DNA from: Ruegeria atlantica
GTDB lineage: Bacteria; Pseudomonadota; Alphaproteobacteria; Rhodobacterales; Rhodobacteraceae
Reading direction: 5' to 3'
Assembly: GCF_013032505.1 (NCBI RefSeq)
Contig: NZ_WQCG01000004.1
Coordinates: forward strand, 62,001-126,000
DNA length: 64,000 bases
Both the position numbers and the translations under genes were made by a program. The notes beneath the pieces are model-generated. The model had not been told where the DNA came from. It searched no databases and was given only the letters and a program-made list of their open reading frames with translations. This document shows, one piece after another, positions 43,747 to 52,422 of this stretch (positions within the stretch are counted from its first letter, which is position 1; each line of letters opens with the position of its first letter).

Positions 43747-45095
43747 TGCGTGTATCAGTCATAGGAACGGGATATGTTGGGTTGGTCTCGGGCGCTTGTT
43801 TGGCAATGAAAGGTCACGACGTGGTCTGTGTCGATACGGTTCAGCAGAAAATAGATCAGATCAACGCCTGCACGCCACCTATTCACGAAGACGGGTTGGC
43901 AGATCTCTTGTGCCAGACTGTAGGCCAAACGCTGCACGGAACGACAGATCTGCGCGATGCGGTTTTGAATTCGGACATTTCGCTGATTGCTGTTGGCACG
44001 CCGTTCGATGGCAACGAAATCGACCTGAGGTATATCCGCGACGTGTCGCGCCAGATTGGTGAGGTAATCAAGGACAAGGATGCCTATCACGTCGTAGTGG
44101 TAAAAAGCACAGTCGTTCCGGGAACAACTGACACGGTTGTCAGGCCAATTCTGGAGGAGGCTTCGGGCAAAAGAGCGGGCCAAGATTTCGGTATTGGCAT
44201 GAACCCCGAGTTTCTCAAAGAGGGCGAAGCCATCACGGACTTCATGCATCCTGACCGCATCGTTATCGGCGGAGGTGATGACCGTGCGATCGCCGCGATG
44301 GACGAGCTTTACTCCGTTTTTCCTAATGTTGATATCGTAAGGACAAACCCTGCTACCGCGGAAATGATAAAATACACCGCGAACTCTTTGTTGGCGACTT
44401 TGATCTCATTCTCGAACGAGATCGGAAATCTCTGCGCCAATGTGGGAGTTGATGTAGTAGAGGCGATGGAGGGTATGCATCTGGACAAACGGTTTACTCC
44501 TATCCTCCCGGAGAACGCGGAGCGCATCTGGCCCGGTTTCATAACTTATCTGGCGGCCGGTTGCGGTTTTGGTGGCAGCTGTTTCCCCAAAGATGTAAAG
44601 GCGCTGATTGCGTATGGAGAAAACGCCGGATCTCCGATGCCTTTGCTGAATGCAGTAATGCAGACCAATAATAAACAACCCGGCCAGATGCTGGACCGAT
44701 TGAAATCTCATTTCCCTGACCTTCGCGGCAAGCGGATTGCTGTCTTGGGCCTGGCTTTTAAACCGGGAACTGATGATATCCGAGAAAGCCCAGCTTTGAC
44801 CATTGTCCACAAGTTACTAACCGAACAGGCTGAGGTCGTCGCCTATGATCCGGTTGCGCGCCACGAAGCTGAAGCTCATTTTAGCGACTCAATTGCTTAC
44901 GAGGACGAACTGAGCCGGGCGATCGAAGGTGCGGACGCGGTGATGATAGTGACCCGATGGCCCGAGTTTTCAAAGTTGCCCGATTTGGTCAAAACGTTTG
45001 TCCCACAACCGCTGGTCATCGACGGACGTCGGATGATCCCGAAAGACAGTGTCGCGAATTACGAAGGAATTGGGCTGCAGGGTTTGGTGCGCTGA
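43746..45095 (+). CDS. ugd: UDP-glucose 6-dehydrogenase
   Basis: A 449-residue enzyme oxidising UDP-glucose to UDP-glucuronate in two NAD-dependent steps. The Rossmann motif is SVIGTGYVGLVSGACLA, the middle has GMNPEFLKEGEAITDF, and the catalytic Cys lies in AAGCGFGGSCFPKDVKAL; the C-terminal domain contains VLGLAFKPGTDDIRESPA. ATG 43746 overlaps the TGA of the previous gene. With it, the pair would give UDP-glucuronate and UDP-xylose-type precursors for the polysaccharide. Confidence 0.96.
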   Translation: MRVSVIGTGYVGLVSGACLAMKGHDVVCVDTVQQKIDQINACTPPIHEDGLADLLCQTVGQTLHGTTDLRDAVLNSDISLIAVGTPFDGNEIDLRYIRDVSRQIGEVIKDKDAYHVVVVKSTVVPGTTDTVVRPILEEASGKRAGQDFGIGMNPEFLKEGEAITDFMHPDRIVIGGGDDRAIAAMDELYSVFPNVDIVRTNPATAEMIKYTANSLLATLISFSNEIGNLCANVGVDVVEAMEGMHLDKRFTPILPENAERIWPGFITYLAAGCGFGGSCFPKDVKALIAYGENAGSPMPLLNAVMQTNNKQPGQMLDRLKSHFPDLRGKRIAVLGLAFKPGTDDIRESPALTIVHKLLTEQAEVVAYDPVARHEAEAHFSDSIAYEDELSRAIEGADAVMIVTRWPEFSKLPDLVKTFVPQPLVIDGRRMIPKDSVANYEGIGLQGLVR

Positions 45096-45261
45096 TCGCC
45101 CAAACGTCCGAAGGCGGCTTGGCCGGACAAACGATCCAGAGAGAGTGGAGAGCGCAAGCGGGTTCCCAAGGGAATATGGCCGTACTTATTGCCTAGAACG
45201 CAAAGTGGTCCACAGTTTGGATCGTGAATAAACGCCCGAAACTGCTTGGCTGGAAGTCGTT

Positions 45262-46410
45262 TTAGGAAATCGTTTCGAGGTCGGGCTGTTCTGACTGGCT
45301 TATACCTAGCTGTCGGGACATGTCATTCAGGCGACTGTGGCGATCTATCATGGCCACGGTTTCCGGCAGATCCAAATACTCTAATACACTGGCCCAGCGG
45401 TGCACCCAGTCGTGCCTTTGCAGGGAATTGGCGAAGTTTATTTTCCGCCTACGATGTTGTTCAGCCGGGTTGTCCAGCAACGCCAGAAGGCTTTCTAAGG
45501 CCTCGTCCGAGTCTTCAGGCAAACGGAACACTGCTTCGGGCCAATCAAAGTACTGATAGTAGTCAGGTGTTTCTGGCGCGTATCCAACCTGAACTGCACC
45601 GCCCGCCATTCCTTCGATTTGTCGGGGCCCCCATGCGAGGTGTCCTGAGCATTGGTCCTTGTGGCCAAATTTTGCGATGTCCACTACGAAAAGTTTACTG
45701 TGTTGGATGATACTGGCCAGTAGTTCGCGGTGCGCGGATTGCTGCTCGGTGACCGGAGGTTTAGTCGCCGTGTCGTACAGGTAGAAGCCGCCACGGGCTT
45801 TCATTGCTTTTACCAGCTTCTCATGCAGCTCTGGACGCCTTCTACCCATTGAATAGACGTCAACAGGCCTTTCAACACGTGACGCAGCCGGTGCAAATCG
45901 CACCATGTCTACAGCTGCAGGCATTTGGATAACGGGCTTACCCGTCAAGCGGTGCAGTAGTTCGCAAGTTTCAGCAAACGCGCAGGTTATCAGATCAAAT
46001 TCGGACAAGGATTTAATTAAAGGGGAATAAAGAGCGACGTCAGCAGCCCAGACCTCTTCGAGAACGCAGATTGCTACACCCGTTCTTTCGCGCCAATTCG
46101 GGATGGCATCCAAGGCAAGCAGCTCAATTGGTTTTTGAACATTGCAAACAAAGACATCATAGTCTTTTTCAAGCCGTGTCTTTGGCACGCCAGATGTCCA
46201 ATATTTGAAAAGACCCGTGTGTTTAGACAGCCATCTTTTGGGATTAACCTGAACGCGCGTTTGTTGGGCGCGGGCTGGCATCAAGATATCCGCGCCCTCA
46301 ACCTGAGCGACCACATCTTCGAATTCGTACCCAGAGCAGCGTGAAATACCTGTGTTCAACTTGCGTTGAGAGAAAATCAAGACATCTCGTCGGGCTTGTT
46401 TGAAATTCAT
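45262..46410 (-). CDS. Glycosyltransferase with family-1-like C-terminal domain
   Basis: A 382-residue protein. The C-terminal part, with PVDVYSMGRRRPELHEKLVKA, HREL, and GPRQIEGMAGGAVQVGYAPETPDY (shown in pieces), resembles the glycosyl-transferase 1-2 domain of GT-B enzymes, with E-x-x-A near the donor phosphate site. The N-terminal half is divergent. It runs leftward, convergent with ugd, and lies 170 bp downstream of the cytidylyltransferase stop on the same strand. The ATG at 46410 (MNFKQARRD) is preferred over the longer frame. Donor and acceptor unknown. Confidence 0.72.
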   Translation of the reverse strand: MNFKQARRDVLIFSQRKLNTGISRCSGYEFEDVVAQVEGADILMPARAQQTRVQVNPKRWLSKHTGLFKYWTSGVPKTRLEKDYDVFVCNVQKPIELLALDAIPNWRERTGVAICVLEEVWAADVALYSPLIKSLSEFDLITCAFAETCELLHRLTGKPVIQMPAAVDMVRFAPAASRVERPVDVYSMGRRRPELHEKLVKAMKARGGFYLYDTATKPPVTEQQSAHRELLASIIQHSKLFVVDIAKFGHKDQCSGHLAWGPRQIEGMAGGAVQVGYAPETPDYYQYFDWPEAVFRLPEDSDEALESLLALLDNPAEQHRRRKINFANSLQRHDWVHRWASVLEYLDLPETVAMIDRHSRLNDMSRQLGISQSEQPDLETIS

Positions 46411-46579
46411 AGAACTCGTCAACCTAATACTCCTACTAAACACAAAATTAACAAATCTCTCACCCGTCCGAAACGACGCTCAATCACGAGTGACCGTCCA
46501 GACTGCACCGCAGGGAGTAATGGGTGTCTGGCATAGGTGTAACCACTTGAAGCATTGCGCAGCCCGAGGGCAGGCGGCA

Positions 46580-47494
46580 CTAAAGTGATTTATATCGTAC
46601 CCAATCACCGGGATGCGCGCCACGACCAATACCCAGCCGGTGTCTGTCTCCATTCTGCCCCGACACATCGTCCCGGGAGCCATTTTTTTCTTCCCAAGTC
46701 GCCCACGGACGGTTCCCGCTTTTCCACATTTCTTCTAACCGTCTTTTGTCTGCTAGGTGGTCCATGCAGTACCAGAAACCGGAATGGCGATAGGCCATCA
46801 ATTCGCCCAGCTCCATCAATTTAGGAAGAGGCCCCTCTTCCCACATGATGTCGTCGCCATTGACGCTTGCAACCGCGTCGAAAACTTCGGGTTCGAGCAC
46901 GAAGAAGCCGCCATTGATCCAGTCAGTCGCTACTTCTGGTTTTTCCATGAAACCTTCCACAAGCCCATCTTCGCGCACCTGAAGGTGACCGAAGGTCGTT
47001 AGCGGCCGGACCATGGTTATGGTTGCCAGTTTGCCATGAGATTTGTGGAAAGCCAATAACGCGTCCAGATCAACATTCGAAACCCCGTCGCCATATGTCA
47101 GCATGAACGTGTCATTGCCAAGATATGGTTGCAAACGGGCCAGCCGACCCCCGGTCATCGTTTCGGTGCCCGTGTCAATAAGATCGACAGTCCAGGGCGG
47201 CATCTGGGTGTCTATGGCTGAATTTCGATACTCTGGTTCGCCAAACAGCTCGCGCTTGGCGAAATCGACGCGCAGATTTCCGTCATGCTGACAAAGATCC
47301 GAAATGTACTGTTTAATCAGATCGCCCATGTACCCCAGGGCCAGTACGAAATCGTGATGACCATAGGTAGAGTAGTGCTGCATGATGTGCCACAAAATCG
47401 GGCGGTTCGCGATCTCAACCAGTGGTTTGGGACGAACCCGTGTTTCTTCGATTAGGCGCGAGCCCTTGCCGCCTGCAAAAATAGCTGTTTTCAT
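46580..47494 (-). CDS. rfbF: Glucose-1-phosphate cytidylyltransferase with C-terminal extension
   Basis: A 304-residue nucleotidyltransferase forming CDP-glucose from CTP and glucose-1-phosphate. The N-terminal motif is IFAGGKGSRLIEETRVRPKPLVEI, the metal region TYGDGVSNVD, and GFMEKPE, WINGGFFVLEPEVFD and GEL with YRHSGFWYCMD are typical of RfbF. Family members usually end soon after the WKSGNRPW segment, at about 257 residues; here about 40 further residues rich in Gly, Arg and Asp follow, suggesting loss of the original stop. The CDP-glucose 4,6-dehydratase (rfbG) that normally follows is not in the window. Confidence 0.9.
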   Translation of the reverse strand: MKTAIFAGGKGSRLIEETRVRPKPLVEIANRPILWHIMQHYSTYGHHDFVLALGYMGDLIKQYISDLCQHDGNLRVDFAKRELFGEPEYRNSAIDTQMPPWTVDLIDTGTETMTGGRLARLQPYLGNDTFMLTYGDGVSNVDLDALLAFHKSHGKLATITMVRPLTTFGHLQVREDGLVEGFMEKPEVATDWINGGFFVLEPEVFDAVASVNGDDIMWEEGPLPKLMELGELMAYRHSGFWYCMDHLADKRRLEEMWKSGNRPWATWEEKNGSRDDVSGQNGDRHRLGIGRGAHPGDWVRYKSL

Positions 47495-47668
47495 GTGGGT
47501 CTCCCACCGAATAGGAACTCGTTAAGGCTTAAAAAGATAATCCCTAAATTCCATACCACTCAGCCGTAGCTGTCAATCTCGCTTGGATCCAAATATTGCT
47601 GAAATGGTTATCGTTAAAGAAACGGTCGCAGGAAATCGCAGGTTTTGGTCCGCCCACATAAACCGAAA

Positions 47669-48955
47669 TTAATGCGCGGCGGCATAGTTTGCCCGCGCCG
47701 AGGCCCTTAGCGCTTTCGCGACAAGGTTCATCTTTGTGGTGTATGCAACGAAGAAAATCCAGCTGGCGCTCATCCTTTCCATCACCATGCTCTCAGTGAT
47801 GTTTGAGAAGATGAACACCATCCCCAAAATGAAAACGAAGACTATGGGTTCACGGTCCGGGATAAAGCGTAACCCATAAAACATCGAGAAGAAAAAGCGA
47901 AACAACCCTAGAAGCAAAAGAGAAATTCCCACAAAACCCACATTAAGAAATGTTTCAAGCAACCCATTGTGGGAATAGTGGGGCAGGAAGCCCAAATTGG
48001 CCTTGCTCGAATACATACTCAGATGCGAAGCATTTTCATACCAGTGGGCGGCATATCCGTAACCGACCCAGAACCGATCCATAATATTGGGCCAGACCAA
48101 TTCCCAAATTGGAATCCGGGCGGACAACGTGGGCTTTCGTCCGATCAGTGAAAACAGAGGCTCTGCAAGTGTCGAGGCTAGTACAAATGCGACCATGCCT
48201 ACAAAGATCATTGAGAACAGTATGTATCCAATGGCCCAAATTGTCTCCATTCGAGGCATAATCTTACTAACATACAGCGCGGTCACAGCGAACAGGGCGA
48301 TGATCTGAGATGACCGTGATTCTGAGGCAATCAATAGGAATAGTCCCAAAATTGCCGTCGCAACAAAGACAGTCTTTAGTTTGCCAGTGAATTGTCCCGA
48401 TGCATAGGAACACGTTAGCAAAGCAAACATCCCCGCAGTTCCCAGGCCGTTCTTATGCAGGAAAATTCCGTTCCATGTATTCCCCCACGGTGGAATGCCT
48501 CGTGCTTGTGGCAAGGCTATGATGGCCGCCATAGCCAACAAAATCACGATGCCGTAGAACGTCGCCAAAAACAAAAGCAAGCCCCGTAAGGACATAACGC
48601 TGGCCAGCATTAGTCCAAGCGCGGTTGTTACGACCAGTGGAACCGCGCGCTCGAAAGAATGTCTGGGGAAGTCGCTCCAAAGCACTGAAAAAAATGCAAA
48701 AATAACTAACAGTGTGATTTCGGGAGATGAAACCGCACCGCGGATCAGGTGCCGAAAATACAATAGGGTGACCGTAAGAACAGGAACTAGCAGTAGAACT
48801 CCGATCTTGTTCGCGATGCCTTTCTGCCAGAACACGATTGCCAGAAAGTGCGTGCCAATCACCACCAGAACACACAGGCAAAAAGCGAGCACAAGGTGGT
48901 TAAACGATGATCCTGCGTGAGATTGATACGGGAAACTGCGGGTGACAGGTGTCAT
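47669..48955 (-). CDS. O-antigen ligase/polymerase (Wzy-like) membrane protein
   Basis: A 428-residue polytopic protein with about 11 hydrophobic segments, including FNHLVLAFCLCVLVVIGTHFLA and LLLFLATFYGIVILLAMAAIIAL. The Wzy_C/WaaL feature is the large periplasmic loop about residues 285-340 with SARIPIWELVWPNIMDRFWVG and PHYSHNGLLETFLNVG. Such proteins polymerise repeat units or ligate them to a lipid. The ATG at 48955 is preferred over the longer frame. It is divergent from the flippase gene across about 360 bp and complements it functionally. Confidence 0.85.
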   Translation of the reverse strand: MTPVTRSFPYQSHAGSSFNHLVLAFCLCVLVVIGTHFLAIVFWQKGIANKIGVLLLVPVLTVTLLYFRHLIRGAVSSPEITLLVIFAFFSVLWSDFPRHSFERAVPLVVTTALGLMLASVMSLRGLLLFLATFYGIVILLAMAAIIALPQARGIPPWGNTWNGIFLHKNGLGTAGMFALLTCSYASGQFTGKLKTVFVATAILGLFLLIASESRSSQIIALFAVTALYVSKIMPRMETIWAIGYILFSMIFVGMVAFVLASTLAEPLFSLIGRKPTLSARIPIWELVWPNIMDRFWVGYGYAAHWYENASHLSMYSSKANLGFLPHYSHNGLLETFLNVGFVGISLLLLGLFRFFFSMFYGLRFIPDREPIVFVFILGMVFIFSNITESMVMERMSASWIFFVAYTTKMNLVAKALRASARANYAAAH

Positions 48956-49319
48956 GGCAAAAACTGGTTGACGAAAGGGACGTGCACAAAAAAGGATCAC
49001 TCAGCAGAAGAGCGCTGCTGAAGCTACAAAAGCGTACAAAGATGGCAGACGCTTGTCTACAAGCACCGTTTCGCAGCACGGCCGTAGGCTTAGACATCGC
49101 TCTCTTAGACAGTAGTGACCAGTTAATCCCAAATGTAAGATTAAAAACTAGGATGTTATATACTCAGATCACGCATAGGGCATTGCGACGAACAGTCGGC
49201 GTTTGTCGTTCACGATCACCGGCCCAACGATTTGTGCCGATTCAATTCTCACGGTTGCCCGGAAATGGGCGATTGTATCTAGCTATGGTTAAAGATTTTT
49301 TCTTGTAAGGCGTTCTGAA
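48956..49319. other. Divergent promoter region between polymerase and flippase genes
   Basis: About 360 bp between two divergent membrane-protein genes; it should contain both promoters. The plus-strand frame at 48949-49308 looks non-coding (no ribosome site, Arg/Ser-rich, no family). No repeats were seen. Confidence 0.5.
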
Positions 49320-50747
49320 ATGACGTGGTTTTTTGTCCCTCGAGTTCTGTCTGCGGTTTTTGCGATAGCCATTTTGATGGTTATGACGAAAGTTCTGGGC
49401 CCGGCAGAGTTTGGACGCTACAACTTAACACTTTTGGTCGGAACGATCCTGTTTTCCTTTTCGTTTTTGTGGCTGGTTATTGCGATCGCCCGGTTTCATC
49501 ACGCCAAGGAGTTTGAGGGTAGGACAATTGCCACCGTTATGGGGGCATCGGTTGTGCTGGCATTTTTTCTTGTGGTTTTGTCCAGCCTCGTAACGCTGGT
49601 CTTGCCCGGAGAATGGGTCGAAAACCTTAAGTTCGCAGCGATATTTTGTATCAGCCACGGGATGCACGAGCTTGGGGCAGCTTGCCTGCGCCAGTATCAC
49701 GAAGGTCCAAAATATGCTGCGGTGACTTTGTTGCGACACGCAATAGGGGTCGCGCTCGCGGTTGGCTTTATCCTGAACGGTGGGGGCTACGAAAGTGCTG
49801 TGATTGGAATGTCGATTGGGGCTGCTGTGACCGGAGGTTACGCATTGCTCATCGCGTTTCGGCGCTCAGGCATCGTTGTTCCCAAATTAGCCGAATTGAA
49901 AACATACCTCTCATTCGGCTTCCCTTTGGCCATTGTGTCCTCCAGCGCGACATTCTTTGCGATGTTTTCTCAGTCGATATTGGCGATTTTAGCGGGGATG
50001 GAGTCGGTTGGATACTTCGCCGCTGCACAATCCCTTGCGGCACGGACACTTCGCCTGCCAATGGGAACGCTGTCACGTGTGATTGGCCCGTCGGTCTTCG
50101 AGGCCCAAGAAGTTCAGGGGAAAGCCTCGTCAGATGCGGTTCTCTACCGATACTTCTCGTTTTTGATGCTGATCTCAATGCCGATCCTGGCCGTGTTGAT
50201 ATTTTCGGCGGACGTTTTTGCCAATCTTCTGTTCGAGCCTGCCTTTGCAGACCAGACCGCCGGGTACATTCGTATCCTGACGCTCTCATCATTTGTGTTT
50301 GGATTACAGGGTGCTTACCTTAGTTTCGCGTTTACACGATCAAAGAAGACGGTCCTGCAGCTGATTATCTCGGTGACAACGCTGCTTGGTCATGCGGCGA
50401 TATCGTATCTGTTCATATATTGGCTGGGCGCGAAAGGAGCGGCATATGCATTCCTTGTGAGTGCAATACTGAGCTTTCTGGTCTATTTTCAATACGGGCG
50501 TCGGATTGACCGTATCAGCATCCCGTTGGCAGAATTTGGCAAAGCTCTTGCGGGCTTAGTTGCATTTGCGCCCTTAGGGTTGTGGGCGAACGCATCGACG
50601 GGCTTGATGCAGCAATTTGCGATCTTGGCCCTTGGCCTGACGATAATGTTCGTTGCATTACTGTGTGTCGGCCAGACCGCCGCATTGGCTGTCGTGCGAA
50701 AGCTAAAGCGGCACTTGCTGATCGGTGGATTTCCTTCGTCCAAATAG
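49320..50747 (+). CDS. Polysaccharide flippase (Wzx/MATE-like fold)
   Basis: A 475-residue membrane protein with about 12-14 helices in the polysaccharide transporter (PST/Wzx) arrangement: N-terminal FVPRVLSAVFAIAILMVMTKVLGPAEFGRYNL, a middle MESVGYFAAAQSLAARTLRLPMGTLSRVIGPSVF, and C-terminal GAKGAAYAFLVSAILSFLVYF (motifs given in parts). Wzx proteins move lipid-linked repeat units across the inner membrane. The ATG at 49320 lies shortly after AAGGCG. Together with the Wzy-like protein, ExoY-, ExoF- and ExoP-like proteins this makes a full Wzx/Wzy-type set. Confidence 0.86.
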   Translation: MTWFFVPRVLSAVFAIAILMVMTKVLGPAEFGRYNLTLLVGTILFSFSFLWLVIAIARFHHAKEFEGRTIATVMGASVVLAFFLVVLSSLVTLVLPGEWVENLKFAAIFCISHGMHELGAACLRQYHEGPKYAAVTLLRHAIGVALAVGFILNGGGYESAVIGMSIGAAVTGGYALLIAFRRSGIVVPKLAELKTYLSFGFPLAIVSSSATFFAMFSQSILAILAGMESVGYFAAAQSLAARTLRLPMGTLSRVIGPSVFEAQEVQGKASSDAVLYRYFSFLMLISMPILAVLIFSADVFANLLFEPAFADQTAGYIRILTLSSFVFGLQGAYLSFAFTRSKKTVLQLIISVTTLLGHAAISYLFIYWLGAKGAAYAFLVSAILSFLVYFQYGRRIDRISIPLAEFGKALAGLVAFAPLGLWANASTGLMQQFAILALGLTIMFVALLCVGQTAALAVVRKLKRHLLIGGFPSSK

Positions 50748-51031
50748 CTCAATCCCAGCGACAGGTGGACACGCTAGAGCAGACTGCGTGTTGCAATTCT
50801 GGCATATTTTTGCCGAGTGGATTTGGTTTCTTCGTCAGACCTGTCGCAGTCAGGGCGCGTCAATACTATGTAGGCGATCGATGGCAATCGAGTGCGTGTC
50901 GCCTTGCTGTGTTCGACCAAAAAAGACGTCGCAACGGCAACAACACTGGGGTTGCCTTAAAAAGACCACAAATTGAACTGAGCATCGATAAGTACCGGCT
51001 AAATGACAAACACTGAGAGCAAACACTGAAC

Positions 51032-51244
51032 ATGGTCATTGTTTACTTACTGTCCGGACCTTTGGTCGCCGCATTGTGTTTTGTGGCGTTCACCCTCAAC
51101 GGCATGGGGGCCAGTTCAGCCTTGCTTTTTGGTTTCTTGATCGGGATGTGCACTCCTTTTCTGATCATGGGACTCAAGGTCTTGTGGGGAAGCAAGATGC
51201 GCTTGAAACTTGCAGGTAAGCTCCCTTTGAAATCCGGTAGCTAA
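51032..51244 (+). CDS. Small two-helix membrane protein
   Basis: A 70-residue protein with two hydrophobic helices (about 4-24 and 30-50, the second containing LIGMCTPFLIMG) and a basic C-terminal tail (KMRLKLAGKLPLKSG). No family is recognised. It lies between the flippase and the ExoY-like gene in the same orientation, with about 280 bp before it and 400 bp after it. Coding status rests on hydrophobic pattern, a clean ATG and location, so it is moderate. Confidence 0.45.
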   Translation: MVIVYLLSGPLVAALCFVAFTLNGMGASSALLFGFLIGMCTPFLIMGLKVLWGSKMRLKLAGKLPLKSGS

Positions 51245-51647
51245 TCAAAATTGCGGGAACGTGCCGACTTGGTGGTGAATTCCCATTTATTGATCGCCTC
51301 GTCCTTGCTGCTTTAGAAGCTAGCAACGCAGGGAACAGCCTGGTGGACCTGCGAACAATTTTTGTGCAATTGCGTATTCGCGGGCTCAGCCTCAGCAACA
51401 AAAAAGTTGTTTCACGTTGCCTTTAGTGCGATGCTCATCGCCAGGGCAATTCCGGTACGGTTTTTTGTGCGAATCGGAGTAATAACTATGGGTGGGTGGC
51501 TGTTTAAGGCGGTTACAAGTCCAAGTCTATTGAGTAGAAAATAGTTAGGCAGCAGCGTTCTGGCCTCATTTTAGGTCATAGCGTTATTTGGCCGTTCGCG
51601 AGTTATTAGTGTGGGGACGTCGCTGTCCTGCGTGTTAGGGGGTTAAT
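51245..51647. other. Intergenic region upstream of the ExoY-like gene
   Basis: About 400 bp. An open frame at roughly 51242-51428 reads like an amphipathic protein fragment (FIDRLVLAALEASNAG, then FVQLRIRGLSLS) but has no start codon with a ribosome site; it may be a gene remnant. The A+T-rich final 100 bp probably holds the promoter of the ExoY-like gene. Confidence 0.45.
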
Positions 51648-52352
51648 ATGAGTGATATTCCCGGTTCGTTTAGATTTGAAGAACCTAGAATTTATAATAA
51701 AAATCAGACATCTAGCGTAAAGAGTGATGTCAGCCAAAGGTTAAAGGGCTTCTACGCGTTGAAAGGTAAGCGCCTGCTTGATCTTACGCTGGTATTGATC
51801 GGCGCTCCTTTTGTTTTGCCGCTCATGCTTGCCATTGGATTTTTGGTTAGGCTTGATGGCGGTCCTGCAATCTACCGCCAGAAACGAATTGGTATCGGTG
51901 GGGACGAATTTGATTTCCTGAAATTCCGCTCGATGGTCGTAGACGCGGATGAAATTATGCGGCAACATTTGGCTGAAAATGAATCTGCTGTCGCCGAATG
52001 GGAAACAAAGCAGAAGCTGGACAACGATCCCCGTATTACAAAATTTGGCCGTTTTATTAGAGCGACGTCTTTGGATGAGCTGCCTCAGCTTTGGAATGTC
52101 TTGATCGGCGACATGAGCCTTGTTGGCCCGCGGCCGATGATGCCGGAGCAGCGGAAACTGTATCCGGGCGGGGACTACACTCTGATGAAGCCAGGAATTA
52201 CCGGTCCATGGCAGGTGTCCGAACGCAACGATGTCGAGTTTGCTCATCGCGCAATCTTCGACAGTGAATATGTGCGAAAAGTCGGCTTCTGGTTCGACCT
52301 TAAGATTTTGTTTCGGACCATTGGTGTGGTGTGCAACGGAACAGGACAGTGA
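51648..52352 (+). CDS. Undecaprenyl-phosphate sugar phosphotransferase (ExoY-like)
   Basis: A 234-residue bacterial sugar transferase, the initiating enzyme that loads the first hexose-1-phosphate onto undecaprenyl phosphate. One N-terminal membrane hairpin (LTLVLIGAPFVLPLMLAIGF), then the catalytic region with RIGIGGDEFDFLKFRSM, IRATSLDELPQLWNVL and IGDMSLVGPRPMMPEQ. The short form without the five-helix N-terminal domain is like ExoY of Sinorhizobium. RBS GGGGG precedes the ATG. It is followed by the export gene after 70 bp. Confidence 0.92.
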   Translation: MSDIPGSFRFEEPRIYNKNQTSSVKSDVSQRLKGFYALKGKRLLDLTLVLIGAPFVLPLMLAIGFLVRLDGGPAIYRQKRIGIGGDEFDFLKFRSMVVDADEIMRQHLAENESAVAEWETKQKLDNDPRITKFGRFIRATSLDELPQLWNVLIGDMSLVGPRPMMPEQRKLYPGGDYTLMKPGITGPWQVSERNDVEFAHRAIFDSEYVRKVGFWFDLKILFRTIGVVCNGTGQ

Positions 52353-52422
52353 ATTCGGAGCCCCTGACTGAGCTTATTTTGGCTTAATGGGTGAGAAGAT
52401 TAAGTAGCAAAGGTGGTTTGGG

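Noticed and set aside
48949..49308. Open frame of 119 codons between the polymerase and flippase genes
   Set aside because: No ribosome site, no family, composition like translated non-coding DNA, and it covers the divergent promoter region.
51242..51428. Open frame reading FIDRLVLAALEASNAG and FVQLRIRGLSLS
   Set aside because: Protein-like in character but without a start codon; kept only as a possible remnant in the intergenic note.
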